A stretch of DNA of 64,000 nt from Rhyacichthys aspro (GCA_036850595.1 CM072148.1:3504100-3568099), one strand, 5' to 3'. Positions 12,231 to 24,948 are shown, numbered from the stretch's first letter. The notes: generated by a model from the letters alone, not told the origin. Translations and numbers: made by a program.

Positions 12231-12769
12231 AAATCCATCTAAAACACATTCAAATCCATCTAAAACTTGTTCAAATCCATTTAAAACACGTTCAAATGCA
12301 TCTAAAACACATTCAAATCCATCTAAAACTTGTTCAAATCCATCTAAAACACATTAAAATGCATCTAAAACTTGTTCAAATGCATCTAAAACTTGTTCAA
12401 ATGTGTCTAAAACACATTCAAATGCATCTAAAACACATTAAAATCCATCTAAAACACTTTCAAATTCATCTAAAACACATTCAAATCCATCTAAAACACA
12501 TTCAAATCCATCTAAAACACATTCAAATCCATCTAAAACACATTCAAATGCATCTAAAACACATTCAAATCCATCTAAAACACATTCAAATGCATCTAAA
12601 ACACATTCAAATGCATCTAAAACATTCAAATGCATCTAAAACACATTCAAATCCATCTAAAACACATTCAAATCCATCTAAAACACATTCAAATGCATCT
12701 AAAACACATTCAAATCCATCTAAAACTTGTTCAAATCCATCTAAACCTTGTTCAAATCCAATTAAAACC
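12231..12769. repeat. 21-bp minisatellite (copy A)
   Basis: About 26 units of AAATSCATCTAAAAC followed by ACATTC or TTGTTC. Two variable positions (C or G in the ATSCAT block, and ACATTC versus TTGTTC) give four main unit types. Because 21 is a multiple of 3, each frame repeats a 7-residue motif (for example HLKHIQI), producing a spurious 186-codon frame. Confidence 0.96.
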
Positions 12770-15700
12770 AGTTTCCATGACAGGAGGAAATTTATACAAA
12801 TGTCACCATCTTCAGAAAAGCTTCTTATTAACTTTTCTTTGACACCCCTGGGTTAGACAGACAGATATTTTTAATTGAACAGCTATATGGATGTTTCCTA
12901 TCAGCAGGTTACTTCATTTGTACTTGACCTGTTGCTGAAAGAAAACAGAAACACCATAGAAGCCTTTAAAAAATGATAGTTTATCCTCATTAACACTTCT
13001 TCCATCAAAGACAAAACCTCAATATACTCTTTGTGAATCAAAAATGCTGGGTTTTTGTTGGACGTACTGCATTTGAGCCACTGTTACTCACCGTTACTGC
13101 TTTTGCAAAGTGAAAAAACTGACATCAAATTCCCCAAAATAAAGGAGTCAGTCAGTTTAAGAGACAGTGTTGTGTGTGATTAAGACCGACAGAGACAGAA
13201 TGGGAGCAGGAGAATATGCACAAGAGGGTCGCGTTTGAGGGAAAAAAACACACGCCAAAAGCCGACCCCCTTTAGATTTCCACTGGTTTAATACTTCATA
13301 CGTTTATCCCACGTTTATTATGTGCTTTTAACTTGTTTTTATGTTTTGTTTGATGTCCTCCTACAGTTTTATTGCATTGTGTTTGTACTGTACTGTTTTT
13401 TGTGTTTTATCTCTTCTATTTATTTATTTTTTGTAGAGAACTTTGGCGACGACACAGTTTTAAAGGTGTTTTTTAAATAAAGTTTGTAGCATATATTAGT
13501 ACAAATGATAAATATTGCTAGAATATTGAAGAGATAGTGATAATTTAATGGCCAACAAGAGTTTTTTAGGCTCATAGTCCTATTTATATGTGTTTATCTA
13601 CAACATGCAACAATAAAACACTTACTTTTTCATTTTTTTATATAATTTGTACTGTATAAATATGCCCTAAATCTCAAAATCTGAGTAAAAACAGCTACAT
13701 TTTGCTGTTAAAAGACTTTCTAAATAACAAATGGAGATGTTTGTTCCGTTCAAGGGTGTTTTTATGAAGACGTTAGATGGTTAAATGTTAAATGAATGTG
13801 TCTCGAGTGCACTTATTAGTTAGTCAGTTGGTAAGTTGTAATATAATGGAACATTGTGAGTCTTTTTTTCCATTTGCAAAGCACTGCGTCAGACTTGGAA
13901 AGAAATGTTGCCCCTGCTAACTTTGACAAAGGGCAAGTATGCTCCACAGCAACAAGACATAATGGTAAAAAAATCAGTTTATTTCACGGTTTCTGAACAA
14001 ACTTCTATCATAATCTCTTCTTTGTTTAGCCATGTTCAAGTTACTTTTTATGATAACGGTGAGATTGTCTCCTGTCAATATCCTTTCTCAGCCGTTTATG
14101 CTCCAGCAAAAAGATGAGCCACTGTTGCATTTTCCGCTGCTTTCTGGCAAAAAACTAAAAAGGCAGACCAGTTTCTAGCGTGGCATCAACCAAGCTCTTT
14201 TCCTATTGAGGCAAAACATAATAAAGAGGAAAAATCTGACTCAAAACCACGAAGCATGTGGCTAATTTGCATAAATAAACACAAACGTGGCATATGGAAA
14301 CTCTCCCACTGTTTTATTTGGGTTTTTTTGTGAATATTCTACTTTGTACACACCTTTTTGTCATTAATTCACCAGAAGCTGTCCCATTTCTTGTTGCTTA
14401 TGCCACAACTGCACCTTTTTATGATGAAACAAAACTAAAGACAGAAAAAATCCCAACAGAATGCCTTCATGTGAATGCAGATTCTTCGTTTTTTCTCTCA
14501 TTTTTGTGTACACTACAGGTTTTGAATACACCGTTTCACTCCACATCTGCTGGAGATTAAAATCCAATGAAAAAGTGTTGATATTTTTCCGAATTTATGA
14601 AACCTGAGCTGAAATTCAAAATGGCACATAAGATATCGGACGAGTAATCAGAGACAGGATAAAGTCATATATACAGAATGTGTGTGTGGAGCTAATCCTT
14701 CAAATATTACCTCGTGAAAGGCAGGAGTTAGTCAAATGAGCGCTTGCTGAGCCAATTTTTCCTTCACATTGGAGCCTGGAGAGAGACACAGCGGGACAAT
14801 GCGGCACCTGCCAAGGCTACAATAGAGCGCTCGGGTGGAGAACGCCGCAGCAATTTCCCCATAATTGGCGCGAATGTTGCAAAAACAAAAACCAGGTCGC
14901 CCGTGGCAAATACAACAAACTCTGCACTGATTGGCTTCGACCAGTCCAAATTATGAGCATTTTTTTACAGTGACTCTGAGCTTGTGTTGTTTTTTTTCTT
15001 TTCACTGTCGCGGTGAGTTGCAGCAACAAGCAGGACAAGTTTGGAAACACTGATAACATCTGCACACACTCTTAACCCCGACTACACGTCCTTCCTAATG
15101 AGATCTCTGCGTCATCTACTGTTTGCTTACGAGAGTCAAAAAGGCCTCCGACCGGAAATCAGCGCAGAGTAAATCAACGCTCTGGCTGTAATTAATCAAA
15201 CGGGATAAAGTCGTCCACATCTGGGAGGACGGTGAGTTATCAGGTGGAAATGAGCCTCGGGGTTCGCTCACAGACGCTTCTTCTTTATGTCCCGACTGAG
15301 AACCGGAGCATGAACTAATCCATGGCGCTGACGTTGGCTCCTCAAGAGTAAAAGTCGATCCTTATCCAGTTTCTCTGTGACAGCTTAAGCCGACTGATGC
15401 ATGTAAACAACATGAGCTGCGTGTCATAAGGTGAGTAAACAAGTATATCATTATTATGAAAGGACAAAAGGGAATTAAACACCAAAAATGACAACTTCTG
15501 CATGATCAAGATGGCCGACGTATGCCATGTGGTAAAGGACGTTAGGATGTGGCTCTTATTTATTTAGTTGCTACAAGTCACTGAATGTTCAAGACTATTT
15601 TATCTAAATGACTTTTGCTGCGTTCCTGTCGTCCTTGGAACATTTTTTTTCCAACTTCTCTTTTCATACTGACAGCATCAACATTGCACGGTAACTTTTA

Positions 15701-18700
15701 TTCATTTGTGTAGCTGAATGTGAAGCCTAAATACAGTTGAACATGCAGTATTATCATAAGTAGACAAGGACGTAGAGGTTTTAGATTGTTGTTAGTGGAG
15801 TATTTAACCCCCGTCAGGTCTGTTAACTAAAGCAGTCGTGAAGTTTATTGTTGCATAAAAAGAAAGTCACATTAAATCAGATTTATTGATAATGTGACTG
15901 TCTAAAAATAGATTTAGTTTGTGAAAAGCAACGCCGGTAAATCGATTTTTGAAGGCAACAAAGTCGGGAAATTGACCAGCTCAGAGACTTGGATTGTTAT
16001 GGGACCTGTGCTTCCTCATTAAAGACTGCCTCATGAGATTAACATACACTTTGTTAAAGCTGGAAAACCTACATTAAAGTAAAATGCTAGAGGGCACAAT
16101 GTACAGAATTATATAAGGTTTGAGGGTTATGCAAAAAAATACACGATGGCTATAGCTTCTTTGATGCTAATGGTAAACAACAAAAGCTAGAAATGGAATA
16201 TTCACTGTTAAAGCAGCCCTGGATAATGTTTAGCGCTAAAATATATATTATTTCTCTCATTTTGATGATTCTTAGACTGAGATCAGTAGAATTATGTCTA
16301 ATGACACATTACACGACGAATATTATAAAGAAAATAGGCCAAAAACTGGACCCTAGTAGAGTTGTATTTGTAAAAAAAATACACTAAAATGAGCCGACTG
16401 TTTCAGAATGATTGTTTTTTTCTTCCTAATTGCAACTTGAATAGTCTTTACGGTCACAGCCCTCTAAAGTTACGCACTTGCATACGTTTTAAGCATTTCA
16501 TTTAGTGTTTTTGACTCGCACACGCATAAATAAATGCTGCTTTTGTTGCTGCGGCGGGCATGTATTGGTTTTAATTATCCAGCTTGTAGAAGGGTCTACA
16601 AATTAATTGCTGCGTCTTGACCTCCTGGCAGTTGCGGGTCTCCAATTAGTGTGTGTTTTTCACCCCGCCGAGCTCTGTGTTTTCAGTTGTTAACGCTGCT
16701 GCCACACTGCGCCGCTCTGATGCTTATCACAGCTATCACCCCGGTTACTGACAAAGACACCCCTGCAAAGTCGGCAAGAGAAAACAAATCCCAGCAAACA
16801 CTCCTCCGACGTAAAACCTCGTATAAATAAGCCTGGCGTTATTTTATTTCACCTGATGCTTTTCTTGAAATGGTTCGAAGCGTAAGGATAAACTGCTCTG
16901 TTGTATCAAATTTTAAACCAATATTTCAATCACGGTGAACTCGCTGAGGCACTTGTCCCAGACCGGGGCTTATTTTATTAGAAGAAAAATTGGATAATGT
17001 CTTGGCGGCATAGTTTCTCTTAAGTCAACATAAGCTTTGAGGCATCCGAGTATCAATGACGACTCGGGGCCGTTATATATAAAAGGAAACTGTAGGAACA
17101 TGTTTTTCTTGCGTTACGTAGTTTGCAACGATCAAGAGGTCACCATTTTCAGGGACATATATAACAAAAGTGTCATGGTTTAGTCTGGAACATGAAAATG
17201 TGTGGGAATTATGTGATCGTGAGCAAAGACAGAACAAAACAGAACAAAGACGAACAAAGACTTAGAAAACACCATTTTAAGGTAAGCTGCAAGAATTGAG
17301 CAAATTGAGCCAAGTCTGTGTCAAATATGTGACATTACTGTAGTGTTTTGGTAGAATTAGAAGCTATTTTCATTTCACAAAGCCTTCAACTGCTCCATTC
17401 AAGTGACATAAACAGTAACAAAACGGCTTTTACTTGTAAAAAGATCCAGATACTTTCTTCTAAACCTTTGGAGTGAGCTTGTTTTTCTACAGAATAGCTT
17501 TTGTGTTGCAGAGAGTCCGCGGGAGGGGCGAGAGCAGGGTCAAAGTTCAAATTAAAGTGTTGTTAAGGTGTTGTTCTCTTCTCTCTGAATCTTTCCTGTC
17601 TGTACTGACTCTTTCAAAATAAAAGCAAAATGCATCTTTAAAAAAAAAAGTGATAATGCAGCACTGTTCTTCCTTAAAAAAAATGATGATGTTAAGTTAC
17701 TAAATCAGGAAGTGGCAATTCTCATGAAGTTTGTCGGGCTAATAGTTCCAATGCTATTAACAAGCTAATGCTAAAGGTGTAGATTATATAAGCAGGCTTT
17801 GTGTCCATGCATTTTTATTTTATGAGCTTCCTATTCAACTGAATCTGTTTAGCTAATAAATACATTCATGTTTAAGTGGATATTGTAGTTTTATACTGTT
17901 GATGATAATATTTTTATTTTATTTTTTTAAGTTTTGTATTATTTTATGTTAGATTCTGCTCATTCTGTGTCAGAACTGAGCCGAACAAACCAAGCTGAAG
18001 CATGAGTTTCTTGACGTGAGGCGCCCTGAGTGTCAACAAACGCCAGATACGAGCCAGAAGACGTACATGCATCATTCATATCTGTGCAGGAACATTCGGA
18101 GCGTTTACCAAACAAAGACCGTTCTCTGACTCCGGCTTTTCCTTTAACAAGTCGGCGCTGCTTTGCTTTGACGCGTTTTAGCTCCAGACTGAGCTCACCT
18201 GGAAGCGGGACAAACGCGCTTCCAGAGGAGGTAAGGCGAGTCAAGTGAAGATAAGCCCGGGACCACGCAGCGGAACAGCGCCATTAGTCGCAGTCGGTGA
18301 AACTGTAGCGGGGAGAGCCGCGGGGGGCACAGCGGGGTTCACTGGCATCACATGATACAGCCATCAGATCCCGATACTGCCACTGAGGGTTCATTATACA
18401 GCCACAAAACACGTCCTGCTGCTGGTTTTAATGGACTTTATTTACAAATGAAGTCGACCTGCTGTTTGTCAAATCAGTTGCATTTTTATATCATTGCTGC
18501 TTTAATATTTAAATAATATTACATATATTTGTTTACATCTTATATATGGGTTCTAGTACGCAGCAATCCTCAATATCAAACTCTGCTATTTATATAAGTC
18601 AAATATAACACTATAAAAAAATAAAAACTGAACAAAAATGAGCGACCTGTTGTTCCATTATTCTTGCATTTTGTGAATTGTCCTCAAATTTTAAATATGT

Positions 18701-21700
18701 TGTTCTATGACACACTTTGTGACATTTACTGACACTTTTCAGAATAACTGCAGCTCACAGATTATTGGAACATTTATCTTTTTTTTTAGTTTAATGATTA
18801 ATACAATAATTAAAAAGGAGACTTCATGACACATGCTCTTTTCAGGTGGTGCCAGCCCTGTCAAAAAATCTATTAAAAGTTTAAAAATGTACCAAAGTAT
18901 AGGAGGGGTATCTTTGAAAACATTGCTTTTTCTGGAAACAGTATTTTTATCTCACGGATTTGCACTTTTTTGAAAATTCCAGACAAGGGTGAAAAGTTTT
19001 GTTGAAGCAACTCACTTTAAAGCGTTTGCAAAAAGCATATTTTTCTAGTGACATCTCACTTACACTTGTTTTGTCTCGAGTCGAGTGAGATATTTTGTAG
19101 TTTTGTAAAAATATTGCTCCCAAAAAATGCAAAAAAACATGCAAAAGTCAAAAAAGTCCACACAAATGGATCATGAGTCTCTCCAGAGTAATTACTTTTC
19201 TAAGATTAAGCCCAATGTTCCTTCCATATGTTAGAAAATCCATGCTTTAATCGCTAAACTTTCACACCAAATACAGCACATCTAGTTTATTTCCTGTGTT
19301 AAACCCTCGTACAGTAACAGATAAACACAGCTTGATGGATTTCTCACAAACCCACGTCTTTAAAGGGCTCTCCTCGTGATGAAAATAAAACAGGATGCTG
19401 TGAAATCAACATCTTCGGTATAACAGGCCTGTTTGTTTTCTTTCCACACACGTCTTCTTTATTAGGCTGAGTATTACTGAACCAATTTCCGTTCTGAATC
19501 TCTCAACAAAGCCACGCGATATTTACAAACCTAAAATATCCATCTTTAATTGGAGACTCATGCAAATGCCAGTTAATGCTCCGCTAATGCTTCAAAAATG
19601 TTCATTATATACTACCGGCAATAACACAGAAGCAGATAGTGGTGACATTAATGGAGGTGAACAATGGGGAATAACATTGGTGCAGGCAGACAGCCAAGAG
19701 GAGCTCAGAACAGCTCCACCAGCGAGAACACCGGCGTATCTGAGATCTTCTGCTCCCTTTTATCTCACACTGACTCTACAGTAGGTGACTTTACAAAGCT
19801 GTTCGGATTTCTGACCTGATAACGGTCTCTATCGTCAGGTGTTAGCACATTTTCAGAAATACAACTCAGAGATAGTGAGATATTTAGGTCTCTCAATCCA
19901 CCTTCAATCAAAAAAAATGATGATTAAATGTTAATGTTAAACGCAGATTAAATGTTTAACCAACCATTTTTTCTCATAAATTGGTGTTACTGTCTGATAA
20001 TGTTTCTGGAAAGGGCTTGTGATCGATAGGATAGGCACGTAGCCAGTGGGAGGAGCTACAGATTGAATCTAATCTAATCTAATGGCAGCGAGTTAGTTAT
20101 GTGCACGTTTTGTTCCAGATATCAATCTAAAAACAGCATTCTCAATCAGTCAAACAACTATTTGATTTGTCTGAACACACGTGCCTCGTTTGTTGCAGGT
20201 TAGCAGTTTTAAGTTTGTGGTCAATACCAAAAGTGAGTCTATATTTAATACTTATTTCAAGGGTTTTCAATGCTTCATTTATTTATTTAAGTACATGCCT
20301 CCATTTGACACAAAAGTCATCAATACATTTGTCTTTCTTGGATATGTTTATGTAACTATCAACATCATCCACACGCTTTAGTGACTCATTATTAAAAGAA
20401 CTGTTGAAATTTCTTGTAAAATGTGAAACTAAAAACACAAATGCTTCAGTTCATGTTTAAACGATTCCAGTTTCAGTTTGGTTCAGGAGCTGGATGTCTC
20501 GGTCTCACTTTGGGACGTCCCTCTTACGAAGTCCGTTCTTTAACTGAGGCTGACAGCAGATGAAGAGCGGGAGGTGAGCGTTGCCAGAGCCGCTCCACTC
20601 TTTTGCCAAAGACTGCTGACATCTATCCCAGCCGCCGTCGTCCCATTTTCCACTTTTAAATTCAAGCACTTTCCCGAGCGTGGCCAATCAGTTTATCGTC
20701 CCGTGTGATGTGAACGATGTGAGCGTCCCGTTGAAATCCTATCACTGAGAGCGAGTCTGTTCTGTGAATTAAGCGGCCATCTCTTGCTTCTGCGGCTAAT
20801 TCGGCAAAGGTCTTTATCTCCAACCGAACAGATGCGTTGAAGATGATTTATTGGCTTTGAACTGATTTCACGACGACCCGTGGAGCTCCGACCGCTCGCC
20901 ATGTGCTGCTAGCTTCCTGCTCGCTGACTACTTCAAGCGCTCGCAGAGAGCTAGGACAAAACAACACCGCAATATGCGCCAGCCTGCTTCTCCTCCGAGG
21001 ATCTTTTATCACTTATTATTTCATTTACGCTCGACAGCTGCGTAACCTCCAAAAGCCGAGCCAAACGAATTATACCGCTTTGTTTTTTGTACATTCGACA
21101 CCTGACATTCAATCTATCTCACAACCTGAAATGACATTTTTTCCTGACAGTTAAAATACGCTCCTGAGAGTCCGGGCCGTTACTCGATCCAAGCTAAATG
21201 CTAAAACGAACCCACGAAACGGCAACAGTGTGAATGGAAATGTGTCGATCAATACGTCTGACAATTTGCATTCATTTTCCTCGAGATTCTTTTAAACCGT
21301 AAGAGCTTTGAGTTAAGCACGCGCCGCCTCAGAACCTGAATGGAAAGTGGCGCATGTGTAGCGACGTCACTAACATCATTAAACGGCTGGTTTTGATCTC
21401 CAGAATGCTTAGATAATGGAAATGAGCTTGTTAAAAATAGCATTATTCAAACGTATCCGACAATACAGCCTTGACTATAGATATACGTTGAATGCATCGG
21501 TGATTAAACTCCCGCTGCTGTTGCATTATGACCTCCTTACATGTAATTAGCTGTAATTAATGGAACAACTTCAAAGATTTCCTAAATTTATCTCGCTTCT
21601 TCTCGTCTCAAACATTGTCACGATTAAAGATGCGGCGGCGTGACTTAGAAAATCCCAGAGATATGTATATTTTAAAGTGTATTTACAAACGGATTAGCTC

Positions 21701-21922
21701 CAGCTGTGAATGAAAACAGTCGAACAGTTGTTGTGTTTTCTCTCAAATGCAGATTATGTGCTGGGATTTTCTTTCCCATCTCTGGTCCTGGTTTACGTCT
21801 GGTTTTAGACCTGGTTTAGTCTGAAGGAAGTGTTTGGGGAGAGGGAAGGCTGGACAAGATGGATTAACCTTAGTTTGGTGCTGTTTTTAGTCCTAGTTTA
21901 CTCTTGGTTTAGTTAAAAAGCA
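12770..21922. other. Intron with several CpG-richer islands (copy A)
   Basis: No supported exon or RNA over about 9 kb. Locally GC/CpG-richer islands lie at about 14770-15340, 16540-16830, 17990-18360 and 20480-21430, against an AT-rich background with many TAATTA-type motifs. These are candidates for regulatory elements and are discussed under findings. The copy B counterpart is 44271-53437. Confidence 0.4.
17990..18360 (-). promoter_or_regulatory. CpG-rich island inside the intron (copy A)
   Basis: A GC- and CpG-rich block (for example GGAGAGCCGCGGGGGGCACA near 18312) is embedded in AT-rich intron. On the minus strand it contains an ATG at 18244 followed 46 bases later by CTTCCAG|GTGAGC (boundary at 18199/18198), a strong donor. 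It could be an alternative first exon and promoter or an enhancer. Coding potential is unproven: two differences in the overlapping 94-codon frame between the copies (S6T, E50G) are both amino-acid changing. Copy B counterpart is 49510-49880. Confidence 0.25.
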
Positions 21923-22350
21923 CAGGGTTCTTATGGGTGCTTGAAATCCTTGAAAATGCTTGAATTATTCTAGTGTTTTCAAGGTTGTAAAAGTCTATGA
22001 ATTTTGGATAAAATGCTTGAAAATGCTTGAATTTTAATCTAATGTTTTCAAGATTGTAAAAGTCTATGAATTTTGGATAAAGTGCTTGAAAATCCTTGAA
22101 ATTCTGTTTGTATTGCTTTAAGGAAAAGTACAAATTATGGTTAAAATGTGGATGAAATCTTCAAACAGAAGCCACACTTCATGTTTTTGATCACTCAGGT
22201 TTCATTTTTGGCTGAACTATCCCTGGTCTGTGCTACATACAGTTTATGTAATTTACCTCAGTTTTAAGGTGCTTGAAAAACACGAAAACACACCTTGAAA
22301 GTGCTTGAAAAGTGCTGGAGTTTGCACTGAGTAAAGGTGTAAGAACCCTG
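21923..22350. mobile_element. hAT-like MITE (non-autonomous DNA transposon), copy A
   Basis: The left end CAGGGTTCTTAT and right end GTAAGAACCCTG are inverted repeats matching at 11 of 12 bases. Just inside are repeated TGCTTGAAA motifs at both ends. AAAGCA flanks both sides as a probable target duplication (the following CA is shared with the terminus). CAGGG termini and a short A-rich target site suggest the hAT superfamily. There is no transposase. An internal ~69-bp segment (TAAAAGTCTATGAATTTTGG with neighbours) is tandemly duplicated here. Confidence 0.75.
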
Positions 22351-24764
22351 AAAGCACAGTTAAACTCAATTCTCAATAATAACACAATAGACATAACGTA
22401 ACCCATGAAAACCGCTGATGTCACGCCTTGTTTCCACCAGAGTGAAACAAAATGAGTCAAATTGTTACGGGTCAAAGACAAAGGAAGCGCAAAGCAAACC
22501 AAAAAATCACATTCCAAGAAGAAATAATGCGACATGTTCCACCTTTTACAAAAAAAACCAAACAAAAGTAGCATTTATTAACTACTTTTTTTCAGTTTTC
22601 GATAAAGTTAGGGTTGTACAGCTCTCAAAAATACACACCAGTCAGACCACTACGCACATTTATACACCAGCTCTCAACTCAAAGACTGTGAAAAGCAATC
22701 TATCTCCATTAAAAACCAAAATGCAGCCATAATAAACTGAGTCCTGCCTCTTCGGTAAGACTCCGGGATCAGGTCTGTCTTCGTAGACTTTAAACGTGTA
22801 AGAGGTTAACGTGGACAGAAACTACACAACTGCAAATATTAATAAAATCCTTTCGCGCACAGTCACTCTTGAGGCTGATATTTACCATTTCACTTAAGCA
22901 CGGAGCTGTTTGCAGATCAGCAGCTTTATTAAACAAATATGTCGAGTTATGCATCAAGTATATAGCCTGTAAGTGGAAGTGGAAATGCTCAAATCAGCAG
23001 TGAGCCCAGAACTAAGAGGAAAACTTCATCAACAGTGGAGTAGGATTAGACTAAAACTGAAAGAATAAAGAGAAAGCAGCCTCATTTCAATATTATTTTA
23101 CACTATTTCTAATATTTCATCCATTATTAATACAAAATACCCATTCACACATGAGTTGAGCACCAAACTAACTTGACTGACACTGGATTTCAACAATAAT
23201 ACATTAAAGGGGGCACCTCTCACCTGACGTTCACTGCCTGGAGCTGTCTAGATAAAGGTTTCTAAATGTAATATTCCCGTTGTCATTATGATTATTAAAT
23301 TTAAGCTCCCGCTGGATGCTGGGAAAGCCTGGGAAGCATTAGGATAAGTAGAGCCGGGCCGAGACTCTCGTCAATAACCGCTCTAGTGTTTCTCTTGGCT
23401 TCGCTCCGTCCTGTGAGCCTGCTTAGCGCCTGTGAGCTCGGTAGGTCAGGGGCATTATATCCGCTTCAAAAGTAGGCTATAGCTAGTCGAGGTCGATTTA
23501 AACCCATTACAACCGCTGATTAACCAATAGTCAGGGGCGTTGTAAAAAATGATAACATAACACAGAATATTGCTGAGATTATGTTCACGTTTATGTTTTA
23601 AATGTGAGATTTTCCACAATAACCACATATTAACGCAATCATTTACATTTTTTTTATAATTATAATCGCGATAATTATTATTTTTGCGCTTGTATTCATA
23701 ATTAAAATGTCTTATGTGCATCAGGTTTAATATTTATATTTAAAAGGGCCCCAACTTCTCTAGAAACGCTTATTTTCATACAGTCTTCTTTCTACCTTTG
23801 AGTCAAACTTAACTTAATCTTAACTTAAAGAACAACTCTCAATCCTTGATCAATATCCAGCTTGAATCATCCCAGACATGTCTTCTCTCGGTTCCAGCTG
23901 GACTCCCGAGTGTCTGAAGCTGACCCGAGACGTCCAAACACCTCAATATTTTCCTTCATTGTTCAGAAAGATGTTTATTTGATGAAGACCTGGGCTGAGC
24001 TCGTGAACACATCAGATAAACCGAAGCAGGTTTTGTTGGTCTGTCTTTGTGAATATCAGCAGAGGTTACTGTACAACTCTTCCCCCCTTTTCTCCCATTT
24101 TTCACTGACGGACCTGAACTACACACTTTATTCACTCACGTCTTTATGTTCAGTGACAATAATGCTTGAACTTTGTATGAATATTACAATATCTGACGTT
24201 TGGATGGAGAGAAAACCCCATCAGCAGCGTTTCCATTTACCACAACTAGGCTACAATAAAATAAATAGGTATAAATAGTGTCTTCATTTATTTATGTTGC
24301 TTTTCTAATTGTTTTCACTCAAACAATTGTATTTTTCTAATCTTTTCACAGCAGATATTTCATAAAAAAGGCGAGTGGGAGACATTATGACGCGCGTAAA
24401 ATTGGACAAAGATAGACAGTAATGGACTGAATGATACATTACAGTTGTTTTTGGGAGGTTCTACCAATCTCTATCTCCTGTTTGTCTAATGTGTTGAGCT
24501 GAATGTGTATCTTGAACCCCAGAGAGTCTCTAGAAACGCCTCTGACCACAATTCAGAGCAAAAACACAGAGCTTTAACCGCTTTAAGGAGAGAAATAAAG
24601 GATATCCCTCCGCGCTTTGATGTTATTGTTTACAGTGAGCGCTCAGTACAGTGAAAAAAACACAAGCTGTACCTCCATTAACAAAAGAATAACGAGTCTC
24701 TCCGTGACTCCTCCACTTTAACTGAGTTCTTTGTGGATGTAGCTGACCGTCCGGCTCCACTCAC
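22351..24764. other. Non-coding intron sequence next to exon 1 (copy A)
   Basis: No exon recognised. A 138-codon plus-strand frame at 23862-24278 is present in copy B as 132 codons because a 2-bp indel changes its start. It matches nothing I know and lies antisense to the receptor intron. Copy B counterpart is 53797-56211. Confidence 0.4.
24759..24764 (-). other. mtnr1a: Splice donor of receptor exon 1 (copy A)
   Basis: On the minus strand the exon ends AACGCAG and is followed directly by GTGAGT, a consensus donor. It splits the glycine codon after its first base (phase 1), where melatonin receptor genes are interrupted. Translation past the donor runs only 14 more residues before a stop, as expected for intron. 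Confidence 0.92.
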
Positions 24765-24948
24765 CTGCGTTCCTCAGCTTCTTGTTGCGATAGACGGAGA
24801 AGATGACCAGGAGGTTGCCCAGGATGTCTACAACTATGGTGAAGATGAGGAAGCAGCCCAAAGTTGTGGTAACCCAAGGCGGCCGGTTCAGGACGGTGTC
24901 AGCGGGGTCTGGCGAGGAGCTGTTCAGGTGAGACCCATTTATAACCAT
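24765..24948 (-). CDS. mtnr1a: Melatonin receptor type 1A-like, coding exon 1 (copy A)
   Basis: This is the first coding exon of a Gi-coupled seven-transmembrane receptor for melatonin at the cell surface. It encodes 61 residues plus the first base of a glycine codon. The start is the ATG read from 24948. The N-terminus carries two N-glycosylation sequons (N4-G-S, N9-S-S). Transmembrane helix 1 spans about residues 27-52, with FTIVVDILGNLLVI containing the class A Asn 1.50 (N45). The first intracellular loop reads SVYRNKKLRNAG. The exon ends after NA plus one base, followed by a perfect GTGAGT donor. In the MT1/MT2/Mel1c family the single coding intron lies at this NAG|NxFxVSLA junction. The FTIVVDILGNLLVI and SVYRNKKLRNAG wording fits Mel1a better than Mel1b or Mel1c, as far as I recall them. 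Exon 2, carrying helices 2-7, is absent from the window and should lie left of base 1. Confidence 0.9.

Larger units (their letters stand above)
1..24764 (-). other. mtnr1a: Intron 1 of mtnr1a, 3' part missing (copy A)
   Basis: Everything left of the exon 1 donor in copy A is inferred to be intron. No second-exon coding sequence appears on the minus strand: there is no open frame of the required ~290 codons with the NRY (DRY-equivalent) or NAxxY segments. The intron would exceed 24.7 kb. It contains the tandem repeats, SINE and MITE listed separately. Confidence 0.65.

Noticed and set aside
12296..12856. 186-codon frame (and 329-codon frame at 43354-44343) with heptad-like HLKHIQI repeats
   Set aside because: They are translations of a 21-bp minisatellite whose unit length is a multiple of 3. 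Length varies with array size between copies, and there is no start, splice or codon-use evidence.
23862..24278. 138-codon plus-strand frame
   Set aside because: No recognisable domain. The start region is altered by a 2-bp indel between copies, and no splice sites or promoter context are evident.
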